In this document: piece by piece, positions 40,242 to 50,081 of the stretch
Position numbering within the stretch: position 1 is the first letter of the stretch
Layout: every line of letters begins with the position of its first letter
Origin: Chitinophagaceae bacterium
GTDB lineage: Bacteria; Bacteroidota; Bacteroidia; Chitinophagales; Chitinophagaceae
DNA: 64,000 nucleotides
Assembly (NCBI GenBank): GCA_016722465.1
Contig: JADKJC010000004.1
Location: 1-64,000 of the forward strand
Direction of reading: 5' to 3'
Notes under the pieces: model-generated
The model's input: the letters and a program-made list of their open reading frames with translations, nothing else
Databases searched by the model: none
What the model was told of the DNA's origin: nothing
Position numbers and translations under genes: made by a program

Positions 40242-40625
40242 ATGATGGGAGAAATTAAAAAAAATACCGGTAATAAGACCGGTTTTAAGGGAGTTGCTGA
40301 ATTGGAAAAGTCTCAATTACACATTATTGTTGAGATAATAGAATATGTGCCCAATGCGGTGGTGAGCAAAACAATTATAAAAAAATCAACCGGAAATATT
40401 ACTGCGATGTCATTTGACGAAGGGAAGAGTTAAGTGAAAAAACAACCCTTTTGATACCTACGTTCAGATTATACATGGTACTGCACAGGTTACAATAGAT
40501 AAAAAGAACACCACCTTGCCCTGGGAACAGGCATCATTATTCCAGCCCACTCCCTGCATCGGTTCAATGCCAAAAAGCAATTTAAAATGATCTCCACTGT
40601 TATTAAAAGCGGGTACGAAGATTAA
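40242..40625 (+). pseudogene. cupin-domain protein, paralogue of the stress-cluster cupin, frameshifted
   Basis: The N-terminal frame reads SQLHIIVEIIEYVPNAVVSK followed by KKSTGNITAMSFDEG, nearly parallel to the cupin at 27981-28334. It then breaks. Other frames continue ELSEKTT, FDTYVQIIHGTAQVTIDKKN and LGTGIIIPAHSLHRFNAKKQ, then FKMISTVIKSGYED and the stop at 40625. Three indels in 380 bases suggest either poor sequence here or a decaying copy. Here the C-terminal metal-site His is present (PAHSLHRF). Confidence 0.65.
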
Positions 40626-40767
40626 TCATTGCCTCCTGCAAATATTACCTGCCCATTGATTGTGTTGGTAGCACCGGGGGTGAATATTGACAATCCATAA
40701 CAATAGCAGGCTGTATTGAACAAGACCCTGTAGTATGCCTTCCGCATGAGAGGCAAAAATCCTATTT

Positions 40768-41526
40768 TTGAACTCAATGGATAAAAGCCTCAACAAGTAC
40801 ATCAGTGAAACAGGATTTTGCTCCCGCCGGGAGGCCGATAATTATATCGACCAGGGAAGGGTAACCATTAATGACAATGTGGCTATCAAGGGCAACAGGG
40901 TTAATCCTGGCGATGTGGTGGAAATAGATGGGGAGCCCATAAAGAAGAAGGATAAAATAGTTTACCTGGCTTTTAATAAGCCAGTGGGCATTACCTGTAC
41001 CACCGATCTGAAAGACAAGAACAATATCATTTCTTTTATCAATTACAAAAGCAGGATATTCCCTATCGGCAGACTGGACAAGCCATCGGAAGGACTGATC
41101 TTTTTAACCAATGACGGCGATATTGTAAATAAAATTTTACGGGCCGGTAACAATCATGAAAAAGAATATACTGTTACGGTGGATAAAACCATTAGTAGTG
41201 ATTTTATTCACAAGATGAGCAATGGGGTGAAAATATTGGGTACCGTAACAAAAAAATGTGTTGTAAAACAGGAAGGCAAGAACCGTTTCCGCATCATTCT
41301 CACGCAGGGCCTCAACAGGCAGATACGACGCATGTGTACAGTTTTGGGGTACGAAGTGGAAACCTTGAAACGTACCAGGATAATGCACATGACACTTACC
41401 AATTTACCCATAGGCAAATGGCGTTACTTTACCCCGGAAGAATTGAAGACGATGGAGATAGCCGTGGCGCAATCAAGCAAGACGGTCAGCGGCAATTCAG
41501 CCAATGATGCTGGCTGGGATGAATAG
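40768..41526 (+). CDS. rluF: 23S rRNA pseudouridine synthase RluF-type
   Basis: A cytosolic rRNA pseudouridine synthase of the RsuA/RluB/E/F group, 252 residues. The N-terminal S4 RNA-binding domain (LNKYISETGFCSRREADNYI) is followed by the catalytic domain with FPIGRLDKPSEGLIFLTNDG, where Asp is the nucleophile, and QGLNRQIRRMCTVLGYEV. The RluF assignment rests on overall pattern; RluF modifies U2604. ATG at 40777 (MDKSLNKY) is an equally good start. Confidence 0.85.
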   Translation: MNSMDKSLNKYISETGFCSRREADNYIDQGRVTINDNVAIKGNRVNPGDVVEIDGEPIKKKDKIVYLAFNKPVGITCTTDLKDKNNIISFINYKSRIFPIGRLDKPSEGLIFLTNDGDIVNKILRAGNNHEKEYTVTVDKTISSDFIHKMSNGVKILGTVTKKCVVKQEGKNRFRIILTQGLNRQIRRMCTVLGYEVETLKRTRIMHMTLTNLPIGKWRYFTPEELKTMEIAVAQSSKTVSGNSANDAGWDE

Positions 41527-41737
41527 TATGCCCTGCTTCTCAATAAATAATGCCTGGTTTTAATATTGTAATAAAATACCTGTTTTCATGCTGCGCTCTT
41601 TTGTAACATTTATCACCCAATAGCTTTACCCGGCTTAATAATTTTGTTGTTGAAATAGGCAATGGTATGGTATACTCACACTGTCATTGCTTGCAGCAAT
41701 CATAACAACATTCAGTTTAAAATAAAATTCAGTAGTC

Positions 41738-42211
41738 ATGGCACAACACGAGGTAGAAACACAATGGATGGGAAAAATGCAGTTTAACTCATTGGTAAAT
41801 GGTCATACCATTATCATGGATGCTCCAGAAAGAGTGGGAGGGGAAGACAATGGCCCGATTCCAAAACCATTTATTTTAACGGCACTTTCAGGATGCACGG
41901 GAATGGATATCGCTGCAATACTTCGTAAAGAAGAAACAGTATTGCAGGATATGAATATTAAAGTAACGGGGCAATTAAGCAAACAGCAGCCTGTTCAGTA
42001 TGTTTCGATACACCTTATGTATGAATTTAAGGGCGATGCAGTACTAAAGAATGCTGTAATGAATGCAGTTACCACATCGCAGGAAAAGTACTGTGGTGTA
42101 AGCAGCATGCTTAAGAAAGCACTGCCGGTAACCTGGGAAATATATTTCAACGGTGTTCAGTTATTTACCAACAAAGCCATTGAAACAATAATGGGAACTG
42201 CATTGGTTTAA
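41738..42211 (+). CDS. OsmC-family peroxide reductase
   Basis: A 157-residue OsmC/Ohr-like thiol peroxidase. The two redox cysteines are in LTALSGCTGMDIAAILRKE and EKYCGVSSMLKKAL. It lacks the hallmarks of Ohr and is closer to the YhfA/general OsmC branch. It converges with the ndpA-like gene 48 bases downstream. It fits an oxidative-defence role together with bshB1 nearby. Confidence 0.85.
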   Translation: MAQHEVETQWMGKMQFNSLVNGHTIIMDAPERVGGEDNGPIPKPFILTALSGCTGMDIAAILRKEETVLQDMNIKVTGQLSKQQPVQYVSIHLMYEFKGDAVLKNAVMNAVTTSQEKYCGVSSMLKKALPVTWEIYFNGVQLFTNKAIETIMGTALV

Positions 42212-42259
42212 TTAGCTGATGAACAGGTTTATTTTGACTGGCGGAGAATCGTATTTGTA

Positions 42260-43312
42260 TTACTGCTCTTCCTTAAAATATACTTTGTAATAGTTCATAT
42301 TCTTTTCTGCATCAAAACCTTTTTCAATGAGTTCTTTATTGCCATGGATGTAGATGTGAAAGTTGCGATCTAATTTCAATACACTTTTATAAACCCTTGC
42401 CTGTTTTTTTACCGCCATATTATTGATGGAAAAAGAATCATCAATGGGCGCTTCAAACTCCTGCTCGTATTGTTTTTTATAATCCCTGAACAAAGCAATG
42501 CCCTGTTCATTGGCGATCACTTCGTTGGAAAATTCTTCCAGGTCAAAATGATCTTTCTTTTTAAAATAACTGATACTCCGGTTCAGCAGGTCGATTTTAT
42601 CAGCTTTTGATATATCAAACGCACCATCCATTTTTTCGGTAACAAATGTTTTGTATACACTCAGTACATTGTTGGTCTGGTTATAATTATCATTCCGAAC
42701 TTTCAATTGTAAAAACTCATCCATCCAGTACAGGGCTTCGCTGCGGTTGGCGGTATCTACTACTGTTACTTTATACCCTTCCTCTTTTTCTGTGTTGAAT
42801 ATTAAACAGCCTTTGTCTAATTTTTTTATGTTAATGGCTTCCTGCTGATACTGCAAAGTAAAGGCAGCATCTTTCTGCGATACGGTGAAGTAGGGTTCTT
42901 TTTGCTCCGATTTAAAAATGCCCAGTGCTTCATGCAGCACGCCTTCAATCTGCAGGTTGGTAAAATGAACTACATACAATTCGCCTGTTTTTATTTTTGG
43001 ATGACTGGCTTTTTCATACAATAGCCTGGCAAGTTGCTGGCTGCTTTCGTGAAAATTTCCCGAAGCAGAAAAAATACTTTCAGCAAAATGATATACTTCA
43101 TTCAGTTGCAGGTTGCCACTGGAATGGTTCAGCCTGTATAGTTCATTTACTTTTTCAAAGGGTTGTAAAAAATACTGCATCAGCAGGGTGCTCATCACTT
43201 CATCTTCCAGTACCAATGGCGCTTGGCTAAGAATAAGCGGTTCGTTCAGTTGTTTGTTGCCTGTTTTATGAATAGAGAGTTGTTGCAGGACTGCTTCAAA
43301 AAAAGTGATCAT
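42260..43312 (-). CDS. nucleoid-associated protein NdpA/YejK family
   Basis: A 350-residue cytosolic protein. It has the NA37 pattern: LSIHKTGNKQLNEPLILSQA near the N-terminus, LYVVHFTNLQIEG and a C-terminal DRNFHIYIHGNKELIEKGFD. E. coli YejK binds nucleoid and topoisomerase IV; the Bacteroidota version is about the same length. No operon partner. I judge the family assignment good but the function unproven. Confidence 0.8.
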   Translation of the reverse strand: MITFFEAVLQQLSIHKTGNKQLNEPLILSQAPLVLEDEVMSTLLMQYFLQPFEKVNELYRLNHSSGNLQLNEVYHFAESIFSASGNFHESSQQLARLLYEKASHPKIKTGELYVVHFTNLQIEGVLHEALGIFKSEQKEPYFTVSQKDAAFTLQYQQEAINIKKLDKGCLIFNTEKEEGYKVTVVDTANRSEALYWMDEFLQLKVRNDNYNQTNNVLSVYKTFVTEKMDGAFDISKADKIDLLNRSISYFKKKDHFDLEEFSNEVIANEQGIALFRDYKKQYEQEFEAPIDDSFSINNMAVKKQARVYKSVLKLDRNFHIYIHGNKELIEKGFDAEKNMNYYKVYFKEEQ

Positions 43313-43483
43313 GTTATTTTGTCAATTGTCTTTCAATAAAAGTAAAACCGGCTGCAAGTATAGGTTCAATTGTGGCATTCGCAAAAAATAAAATCCCGGT
43401 CAATTGCATTTTCGCTTTTCGGTTGGTTTAGCAGTTTCAATTGGTTAATTTTAAGCAGTTCATAAATTAAATAAACACAATCA

Positions 43484-44461
43484 ATGAATCATTTCTGGCG
43501 TAAAATAATCATCAATACAATTTTAAAAAACCAGGGGCAAACGGAAGGGAATGTAAATGATTACTCAAAATACCGGCTAGCCAAAGGTTTTCTTGAGCTT
43601 AAAATCACCCTTATCCGTTACATGAAAGATGCGTTGCTGCTGACAGCAGGTATTTTTGCTGCTTCATTTGGGTTCAAAGGATTTTTACTTACCAATTATT
43701 TTATTGATGGTGGTGCCACCGGTATTGCCCTGCTTATTTCGGGCATTACCGGCATTCCATTATACTTACTGATCGTTTGTGTAAACATTCCTTTTTTTAT
43801 ACTGGCTTATAAAGTAATGGGCAGGAACTTTGCCATTAAAACTGCACTTGCCATTGGTGGCCTGGCTTTATGTGTAGCAACGGTAAATTTCCCCAATGTT
43901 ACCAATGATAACCTGCTGGTGGCAATATTTGGTGGTTTTTTTTTGGGTGCAGGCATTGGCCTGGCTGTACGGGGCGGCGCTGTTATTGACGGTACAGAAG
44001 TACTGGCCATTTTTTTAAGTAAGAAATTTGGCACTACCATTGGCGACATCATTATCCTGATCAATATCCTTATCTTTTCTGCTGCTGCTTATTTTTTAGG
44101 GGTGGAGATCGCTATGTATTCCATGATCACTTATTTATCTGCTTCCAAAACACTGGACTTTATTGTGGAAGGTATTGAAGAGTATATTGGCGTGAGCATC
44201 ATCTCTTCCCACTCAGATGAAATAAGGGAAATGATCATTAATAAACTGGGTAGGGGTGTTACCATCTATACGGGCAAACGGGGATTTGGTACAAGAGGAG
44301 AAACCAGGGATACCGACATTATTTATACCGTTATTACCCGGCTGGAATTGAACCGGCTGAATACAGAGATACAAAAAATAGATCATCACTGTTTTGTAGT
44401 AATGAACAGTGTAAAAGATACCAAGGGGGGAATGATCAAAAAGCGGCCGTTGAAGCATTGA
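43484..44461 (+). CDS. YitT-family membrane protein (DUF161 and DUF2179)
   Basis: A 325-residue inner-membrane protein. Five or six spans lie in residues 48-230, with signature FLLTNYFIDGGATGIALLIS and RGGAVIDGTEVLAIFLSKKF. The C-terminal DUF2179 domain is cytosolic (GRGVTIYTGKRGFGTRGETR). The first 45 residues are an extra N-terminal extension; ATG at 43622 (MKDALLLTAG) could also serve as start. Transport function is suspected but not established for the family. Confidence 0.85.
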   Translation: MNHFWRKIIINTILKNQGQTEGNVNDYSKYRLAKGFLELKITLIRYMKDALLLTAGIFAASFGFKGFLLTNYFIDGGATGIALLISGITGIPLYLLIVCVNIPFFILAYKVMGRNFAIKTALAIGGLALCVATVNFPNVTNDNLLVAIFGGFFLGAGIGLAVRGGAVIDGTEVLAIFLSKKFGTTIGDIIILINILIFSAAAYFLGVEIAMYSMITYLSASKTLDFIVEGIEEYIGVSIISSHSDEIREMIINKLGRGVTIYTGKRGFGTRGETRDTDIIYTVITRLELNRLNTEIQKIDHHCFVVMNSVKDTKGGMIKKRPLKH

Positions 44462-44602
44462 TTGGTGTTCAGTGGGTAGTATAAACTCAAACACATCAAC
44501 TTTCATCAATTAAGTTCCTCAACAATTTAACAATTTACAAATGCAGCAATATTCAACTTTGAGCGGCTCTGTAAAGTGATTATTAGTAAATTTACCGGAA
44601 CA

Positions 44603-45225
44603 ATGCGTTGCAACTCAACATATAAACCAGTTTCCGTTACTTTATTGACAGCTTTATTTTTGTTAGCTGCCGCTAATGTAAAGGCGCAGGAGGCAGTGAA
44701 TGATACCATAGTTAGTGCGGCAGTGGTGTACATGGGTGATACTATTGAAGCCAAAACACTGGCACCTGTATGGCACAATACAAGGGAAAGCAGGTTGCAG
44801 GCCAACAGGAGGGCCGAATGGACAAGGCTGCGGAATGCCATTTATGTAACATTCCCCTACGCTAAAAAGGCTGCCATAGTGATGAACGACATCAATGCCC
44901 GCCTGGTGAATGTAACCAATAAGGAAGAACGAAAGAAATACATCCAATCAAGGGAAAAAGAACTGAAGAAGGAATTCGCCGATCCGTTGATGAACCTGTC
45001 TGTTTACCAGGGCAAAGTACTAATGAAACTCATCAACCGGGAAACGGGTAACAACTGTTACGAGATCATTAAAGAATACAAAGGTGGTTTTGTAGCAAGG
45101 TTTTATCAAACAGTAGCATTCTTTTCGGCAGCAACCTCAAGCAGCCGTATGATAAGAATGGCGAAGAAGCCGAGATGGAAAAAATTGTAAAGGAAGTGGA
45201 GCGGATGTATGGGTATAGGAGTTAG
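44603..45225 (+). CDS. DUF4294 exported protein, one frameshift
   Basis: ATG 44603 gives a signal peptide (SVTLLTALFLLAAANVKAQ); the frame is also open from GTG 44576. The mature part has the DUF4294 pattern: VVYMGDTIEAKTLAPVWHNT, then RLRNAIYVTFPYAKKAAIVM. One T missing near 45125 (TTCTTTTCGG) shifts the end, which should read FGSNLKQPYDKNGEEAEMEK followed by IVKEVERMYGYRS. Role unknown; conserved across Bacteroidota, often beside housekeeping genes. Confidence 0.8.
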
Positions 45226-45402
45226 GAAACGTTTTGACGTTTAAGCAGTTTAAAAAGTTGTTTCATACCAAGGTTTTTATTTTCAATAAGATTGATTTAT
45301 TACCCTGCAAAAATCACGGAGTTTCTTTAAGCATGCTAACTGCTATCTTTGCAAACATTTCAACGGCTTAAACGAATACAACGACCTAAACGATTCTATT
45401 AA

Positions 45403-46131
45403 ATGAAACTCGACATACTTGCTTTTGGTGTACACCCCGATGATATTGAACTTTCCTGTAGTGGTGTGCTGCTGGCTGAAAAATTAAGAGGTAAAAAAAC
45501 CGGGGCGATCGACCTCACAAAGGGCGAACTGGGTACCAGGGGCTCAGCAGAAATCAGGGAAAAGGAAGCCTCAGCCGCAGCAAAAATTTTACAGTTGGAT
45601 GTAAGAGAGAACCTGGCAATGGCAGATGGCTTTTTTAAAAACGATGAAGCACACCAGCGCAAAATAATAACAGCCATCAGAAAATACCAGCCCGAGATCA
45701 TTCTCTGCAATGCACCGGAAGACCGTCACCCCGACCATGGCCGCAGTGCACAACTGGTGGAAGACGCTGCTTTTTTATCCGGTTTAAGAAAGATTGAAAC
45801 CTTGGATGACGGGCAATTGCAGCAGCCCTGGAAGCCAGCCTATGTTTTCAACTATATCCAGGACAGATACCTGAACCCCGGCTTTGTAATTGATATCACC
45901 GATGTAATGGAGCAAAAAATTGAAAGCATCAAAGCCTATTCAACCCAGTTTCACAATCCTGATCTGGACGAACCGCCAACCTATATTTCCACGCCCGATT
46001 TTTTGGACAGTGTTATCTATCGTAGCAAAATGATGGGTAAAATGATCGGTGTAAAATACGGGGAAGGGTTTATCAGTAAAAAAATGATTGGGTTCAGCAG
46101 TTTCAATGCACTGATTGCCAACCTTACCTGA
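45403..46131 (+). CDS. bshB1: bacillithiol biosynthesis deacetylase BshB1
   Basis: A zinc deacetylase of the PIG-L/LmbE family that removes acetyl from GlcNAc-malate in bacillithiol synthesis. The 242-residue frame has the zinc motif HPDDIELSCSG (His-Pro-Asp-Asp), RHPDHGRSAQLV with the third zinc His, and the conserved end of Bacteroidota BshB1. A promoter-like TATCTTTG is at 45344-45351. bshA and bshC are not in the window. It implies that this organism uses bacillithiol as its thiol buffer. Confidence 0.88.
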   Translation: MKLDILAFGVHPDDIELSCSGVLLAEKLRGKKTGAIDLTKGELGTRGSAEIREKEASAAAKILQLDVRENLAMADGFFKNDEAHQRKIITAIRKYQPEIILCNAPEDRHPDHGRSAQLVEDAAFLSGLRKIETLDDGQLQQPWKPAYVFNYIQDRYLNPGFVIDITDVMEQKIESIKAYSTQFHNPDLDEPPTYISTPDFLDSVIYRSKMMGKMIGVKYGEGFISKKMIGFSSFNALIANLT

Positions 46132-46262
46132 TGTAAAATGGCATCATGATATCTATCATACATGGTATTGCAGGCGCATACGTTAAATGTTAAACAAAAC
46201 ACTTTCAGTTGCTTTAATAATTTGTACCTTGCGACCTGTTAATTTATAAATGCACTCCACTA

Positions 46263-47334
46263 ATGGCAACACCAAAATTCTTACAAAATTCCAACAACTT
46301 TCAGCAGGAATTAAAACGCAGGGTTAACCAGTATTTTGAAGAAAGAAAAAAAATCTTCTGCCGGAAATGTTGGTTTGTATTTCAAAGCAATTCTTTTCTT
46401 TACTGCCTACATCGCTCTTTATATCCACCTTGTTTATTTCACCCCATCTAATTTATGGGCAATCATTGAGTGTGTGCTAATCGGAGGTTTTACCGCAGCA
46501 ATTGGGTTTAATGTAATGCACGATGGCGGACACGGCAGTTTTAGTAAAAGCAAATCCGTAAATAAACTGGCAGCAGTATCCGTAAATCTTTTAGGTGCCA
46601 GCCACATTATGTGGGGTATGAAGCACAACATAATTCATCATACCTATACCAACATTGATGGCGTGGATGATGATATTGAAATAAAGCCATACCTGAGAAT
46701 GTGTGCCACTCAAAAGCGTTATAAAATACACCGCTTTCAGCATTATTACGTTTGGTTCCTGTATACCTTGCTGCATATTATCTGGGTGTTTCTTACAGAC
46801 TATCAAAAATATTTCAAAAAAAGGATTGGTTCTGTACCCATCAAAAAATTGACTGTGAAAGAGCATTTCGGTTTTTGGGGTGCTAAAGTGGGGTACGCAA
46901 TACTATTTATGGCGATCCCGATTTATACCGTAGGTTTCGTAAAATGGATGGTAGGTTTTTTAATTGCCAGTATGGTTACCGGTTTTATCATCAGCATTGT
47001 TTTTCAGCTGGCACATACAGTAGAGGAAACTGCTTTTCCTGTACCGGATGGGGATACTAATAAAATAGAAAATGAATGGGCTATCCACCAGGTTCAGACC
47101 ACGGCTAATTTTGCAACTAAAAATAAACTGATCTCCTGGCTGGTGGGAGGGTTGAATTTTCAGATTGAGCACCATCTCTTCCCCCGTGTTTCGCACATTC
47201 ACTATCCTGCTATCAGCAAGATCATCAAACAAACCTGTGCTGATTTTAACATTCAGTACATTGAGTTTCCGAAAATGCGTTCTGCCATTGCTTCGCATGC
47301 ATCTTTTTTAAGAAAGATGGGCAGAGCAGTATAA
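46263..47334 (+). CDS. fatty acid desaturase, one frameshift
   Basis: A membrane di-iron acyl-lipid desaturase of about 356 residues. The first 28 residues (MATPKFLQNSNNFQQELKRR...) are in one frame; an extra A in the A8 run near 46350 shifts to the rest. Three histidine boxes are visible: HDGGHG, HNIIHHTYTN and QIEHHLFPR, with membrane spans between. The Q-x-x-H-H third box places it with front-end/linoleoyl-CoA-type desaturases, but no cytochrome b5 domain is present. It is followed by a strong terminator. Confidence 0.88.
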
Positions 47335-47354
47335 TGATAAAATAATATTTGCAA

Positions 47355-47392
47355 ATGACCCCTGTAATAAAATACAGGGGTCATTTTTTATT
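47355..47392 (+). terminator. terminator of the desaturase gene
   Basis: ATGACCCCTGTA pairs with TACAGGGGTCAT around AATAA-type loop bases, followed by TTTTTTATTT. Confidence 0.9.
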
Positions 47393-47425
47393 TAACTTGC
47401 CTTTTCACTTAATAATTTTATCAAG

Positions 47426-47839
47426 ATGCGACAAAAAAACTGGCACGATCAACATATAGAGTCGATGACCTTTGGACAAAAATTGGCAGACATGATTGCA
47501 ACAGGCATGGGGTCCTGGAAGTTCATTATCTGGCAAACGGTGGTGGTGGTAATCTGGATGTTTTTGAATGTGGTGGCGTTAATGCAGCACTGGGATCCTT
47601 ATCCATTCATTTTGCTCAACCTGGTATTCTCTACACAGGCTGCATATGCTGCACCGCTTATTATGATGAGCCAGAACAGGCAGGCTGCCAGGGACAGGGT
47701 GCAGGCACAGGATGATTATACCTGTAATATAGAAGCCAAAAAGGAAATAGAAGCCCTGCAGATACATTTAAGTAAAATTGAAACGGAAAAACTGGATAAG
47801 ATCATGGAGATGATCCAGGAGCTGAAAGCGAAACAATAA
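47426..47839 (+). CDS. DUF1003 membrane protein
   Basis: A 137-residue protein with two spans: FIIWQTVVVVIWMFLNVVAL and FILLNLVFSTQAAYAAPLIM, followed by MMSQNRQAARDRVQAQDDY and a C-terminal coiled coil. This is the DUF1003 pattern, a predicted inner-membrane protein of unknown function. Confidence 0.85.
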   Translation: MRQKNWHDQHIESMTFGQKLADMIATGMGSWKFIIWQTVVVVIWMFLNVVALMQHWDPYPFILLNLVFSTQAAYAAPLIMMSQNRQAARDRVQAQDDYTCNIEAKKEIEALQIHLSKIETEKLDKIMEMIQELKAKQ

Positions 47840-47845
47840 TAAATG

Positions 47846-47987
47846 GTTTAATTGTTGGATTGTTGAATGGTTGTTTGGGGGCTATGGATAAATTGTTGAA
47901 TGGTTAAATTGCTGGAAAGAACTTTAATCTACTGTGTTCAAACAACAATGCAACCATTTAACAATTCAACCATTCAATTGTAATTTG
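47846..47987. repeat. imperfect inverted repeat of TTGTTGAATGGTT units
   Basis: The left half has GTTGGATTGTTGAATGGTTG and AATTGTTGAATGGTTAAATTG. The right half has their complement, CAACCATTTAACAATTCAACC. It could fold into a long hairpin between DUF1003 and glnS. Such AT-rich units recur in Bacteroidota intergenic regions. Confidence 0.55.
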
Positions 47988-48054
47988 GATGGTAAAACAT
48001 TATAAACTTTTCAACTAATCCAGTTTTTGTAAATTTGCCCTACAACATAAACAA

Positions 48055-49716
48055 ATGACAGAAGAAAAAAGCTTGAATTTTATTGAAGAGATCATTGAAG
48101 AGGATTTAAAGAATGGAAAATATACCAGCATCCTTACCCGTTTTCCGCCGGAGCCCAATGGTTACCTGCACATTGGCCATGCCAAAAGTATCTGCCTCAA
48201 CTTTGGCCTGGGTATTAAATACGGCGGCAATACCAACCTGCGTTTTGATGACACCAATCCTGCAAAGGAAGAAACAGAATATGTTGACAGCATCAAGGAA
48301 GATGTAAAATGGCTGGGCTTTGAATGGGCCAATGAACTATACGCCAGCGATTATTTTGATCAGCTGTATGGTTTTGCTGTTCAGTTGATCACCAAGGGCC
48401 TTGCCTATGTGGATGATTCCACTGCAGAAGAAATAGCCGCCATGAAAGGCACGCCTTCGCAGGCTGGTACCGATAGCCCTTACCGCAGCAGGAGCATTGA
48501 GGAAAATCTCCGGTTGTTTAAGGAAATGAAGGAAGGAAAATACCAGGATGGCGAAAAAGTTCTAAGAGCAAAGATTGATATGGCCGCCATGAACATGCAT
48601 ATGAGAGATCCAATCGTCTACCGTACCAAACATGCCCACCACCACCGCACCGGCGATGCCTGGTGTATTTACCCGATGTATGATTTTGCTCACGGGCAAA
48701 GCGACAGCATTGAAAATATCACTCACAGCATTTGTACATTAGAGTTTGTGCCGCACAGGGAATTGTATGATTGGTTCATTGAAAAGCTGGAAATATTTCC
48801 ATCCAAACAATATGAGTTTGCAAGGCTCAATATGACCTACACTGTGATGAGCAAACGCAAACTCCTGCAACTGGTCACCGAAAGTTATGTGAGTGGCTGG
48901 GATGATCCACGGATGCCTACCATCAGTGGTATGCGCCGCAGGGGCTTTACATCTGAAAGCATCCGTAACTTCTGCGACAAGATTGGTGTTGCCAAAAGGG
49001 AGAACATGATCGACTTTAGCCTGCTGGAATTTTGTGTACGGGAAGACCTGAACAGGAAAGCCCTGAGGGCAATGGCAGTGCTTGATCCAGTAAAACTCAT
49101 CATCACCAACTATCCTGATGGAACTACAGAAGAGCTGGTAACAGAGAACGGCCCGGATGAAAGTTTTGGAACCCGTATAGCGCCGTTTAGCCGGGAAGTA
49201 TGGATCGAAAGAGAAGACTTCATGGAAGTACCCGCCAAAAAATATTTCAGGCTGTTCCCGGGTTCAAAAGTTCGGTTAAAAAGCGCTTATATCATTGAAT
49301 GTACAGGTTGTGTAAAAGATAATGAAGACAATGTTACAGAGATCCATTGTACCTATATCCCCGAAAGCAAAAGCAGCAATGATACCAGTGGCATCAGCGT
49401 AAAAGCCACCATTCATTGGGTAAGTGTACCGCATGCAGCCGAAGCCGAGATCAGGATGTACGACCGTTTGTTTAAAGTAGAAGACCCCTCGGATGAAGAA
49501 GGAGATTTTAAAAATTACATCAATCCGGATTCATTGCAGGTGGTAAAGCCGGCTTACCTGGAGCCATCTTTAAAGGATGCAGCCCTGGGCACCAGCTACC
49601 AGTTCATACGAAAAGGGTATTTTTGCCTGGACAGGGATAGCACGGTAGAAAGATTGGTGTTCAACAGAACGGTAACGCTGAAAGATGCATGGTCGAGGGA
49701 AGTGAAGAAGGGGTAG
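48055..49716 (+). CDS. glnS: glutaminyl-tRNA synthetase
   Basis: A class I synthetase charging tRNA-Gln, 553 residues. The HIGH motif is in PPEPNGYLHIGHAKSICLNF and the KMSKS equivalent is VMSKRKL. The Rossmann domain is followed by the GlnRS anticodon-binding barrels (KSAYIIECTGCVKDNEDN). There is a promoter-like TAAATTTG at 48030-48037. Having GlnRS means direct charging rather than the GatCAB route for Gln. The gene for its substrate tRNA-Gln is also in this window. Confidence 0.94.
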   Translation: MTEEKSLNFIEEIIEEDLKNGKYTSILTRFPPEPNGYLHIGHAKSICLNFGLGIKYGGNTNLRFDDTNPAKEETEYVDSIKEDVKWLGFEWANELYASDYFDQLYGFAVQLITKGLAYVDDSTAEEIAAMKGTPSQAGTDSPYRSRSIEENLRLFKEMKEGKYQDGEKVLRAKIDMAAMNMHMRDPIVYRTKHAHHHRTGDAWCIYPMYDFAHGQSDSIENITHSICTLEFVPHRELYDWFIEKLEIFPSKQYEFARLNMTYTVMSKRKLLQLVTESYVSGWDDPRMPTISGMRRRGFTSESIRNFCDKIGVAKRENMIDFSLLEFCVREDLNRKALRAMAVLDPVKLIITNYPDGTTEELVTENGPDESFGTRIAPFSREVWIEREDFMEVPAKKYFRLFPGSKVRLKSAYIIECTGCVKDNEDNVTEIHCTYIPESKSSNDTSGISVKATIHWVSVPHAAEAEIRMYDRLFKVEDPSDEEGDFKNYINPDSLQVVKPAYLEPSLKDAALGTSYQFIRKGYFCLDRDSTVERLVFNRTVTLKDAWSREVKKG

Positions 49717-50032
49717 TTTAATTTTCGATTATAATCAACTAATTTATTTGAAATCTTCTTTAATTTACCTCACCCCAGCCCCTCTCCTTGAGGAGAGGGA
49801 TGAGTTTGGACTTCATCAGTTAAAGAACTTTTATCTTATCGGAATCGCATTTAATTAATCAGCAGGGCTCGCCTTCGGCGAGCCCTGCTGATTAATATCC
49901 AATAAATCGTATGCTGGTTTTTAGTTTTCACCAGTCACTGCAAAGCAGCGGCGGTGCAGTGACGCTGCCCGCCGGCAGTAGAGGCGAAATCAATTAATTT
50001 AGAATAGCTAACTATCAATAAAAGAATCCCAT
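49717..50032. repeat. intergenic with palindromic elements (20-bp perfect palindrome at 49854-49896)
   Basis: 49854-49896 is a perfect inverted repeat: arms of 20 bases (ATTAATCAGCAGGGCTCGCC and its complement) around TTC. Two further GC-rich hairpins follow at 49935-49975 (GTCACTGCA/TGCAGTGAC; CTGCC/GGCAG). The region is between convergent glnS and pdhB and contains no gene. The mix of dyads may be a bidirectional terminator or a REP-like mobile repeat. Confidence 0.7.
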
Positions 50033-50063
50033 AAAAAATCCCGAAACAAAATGCTTCGGGATT
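50033..50063 (-). terminator. terminator of pdhB
   Basis: On the minus strand AATCCCGAA pairs with TTCGGGATT around a 9-base loop, followed by TTTTAT. Confidence 0.85.
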
Positions 50064-50081
50064 CATTTATAAAAACTATAC

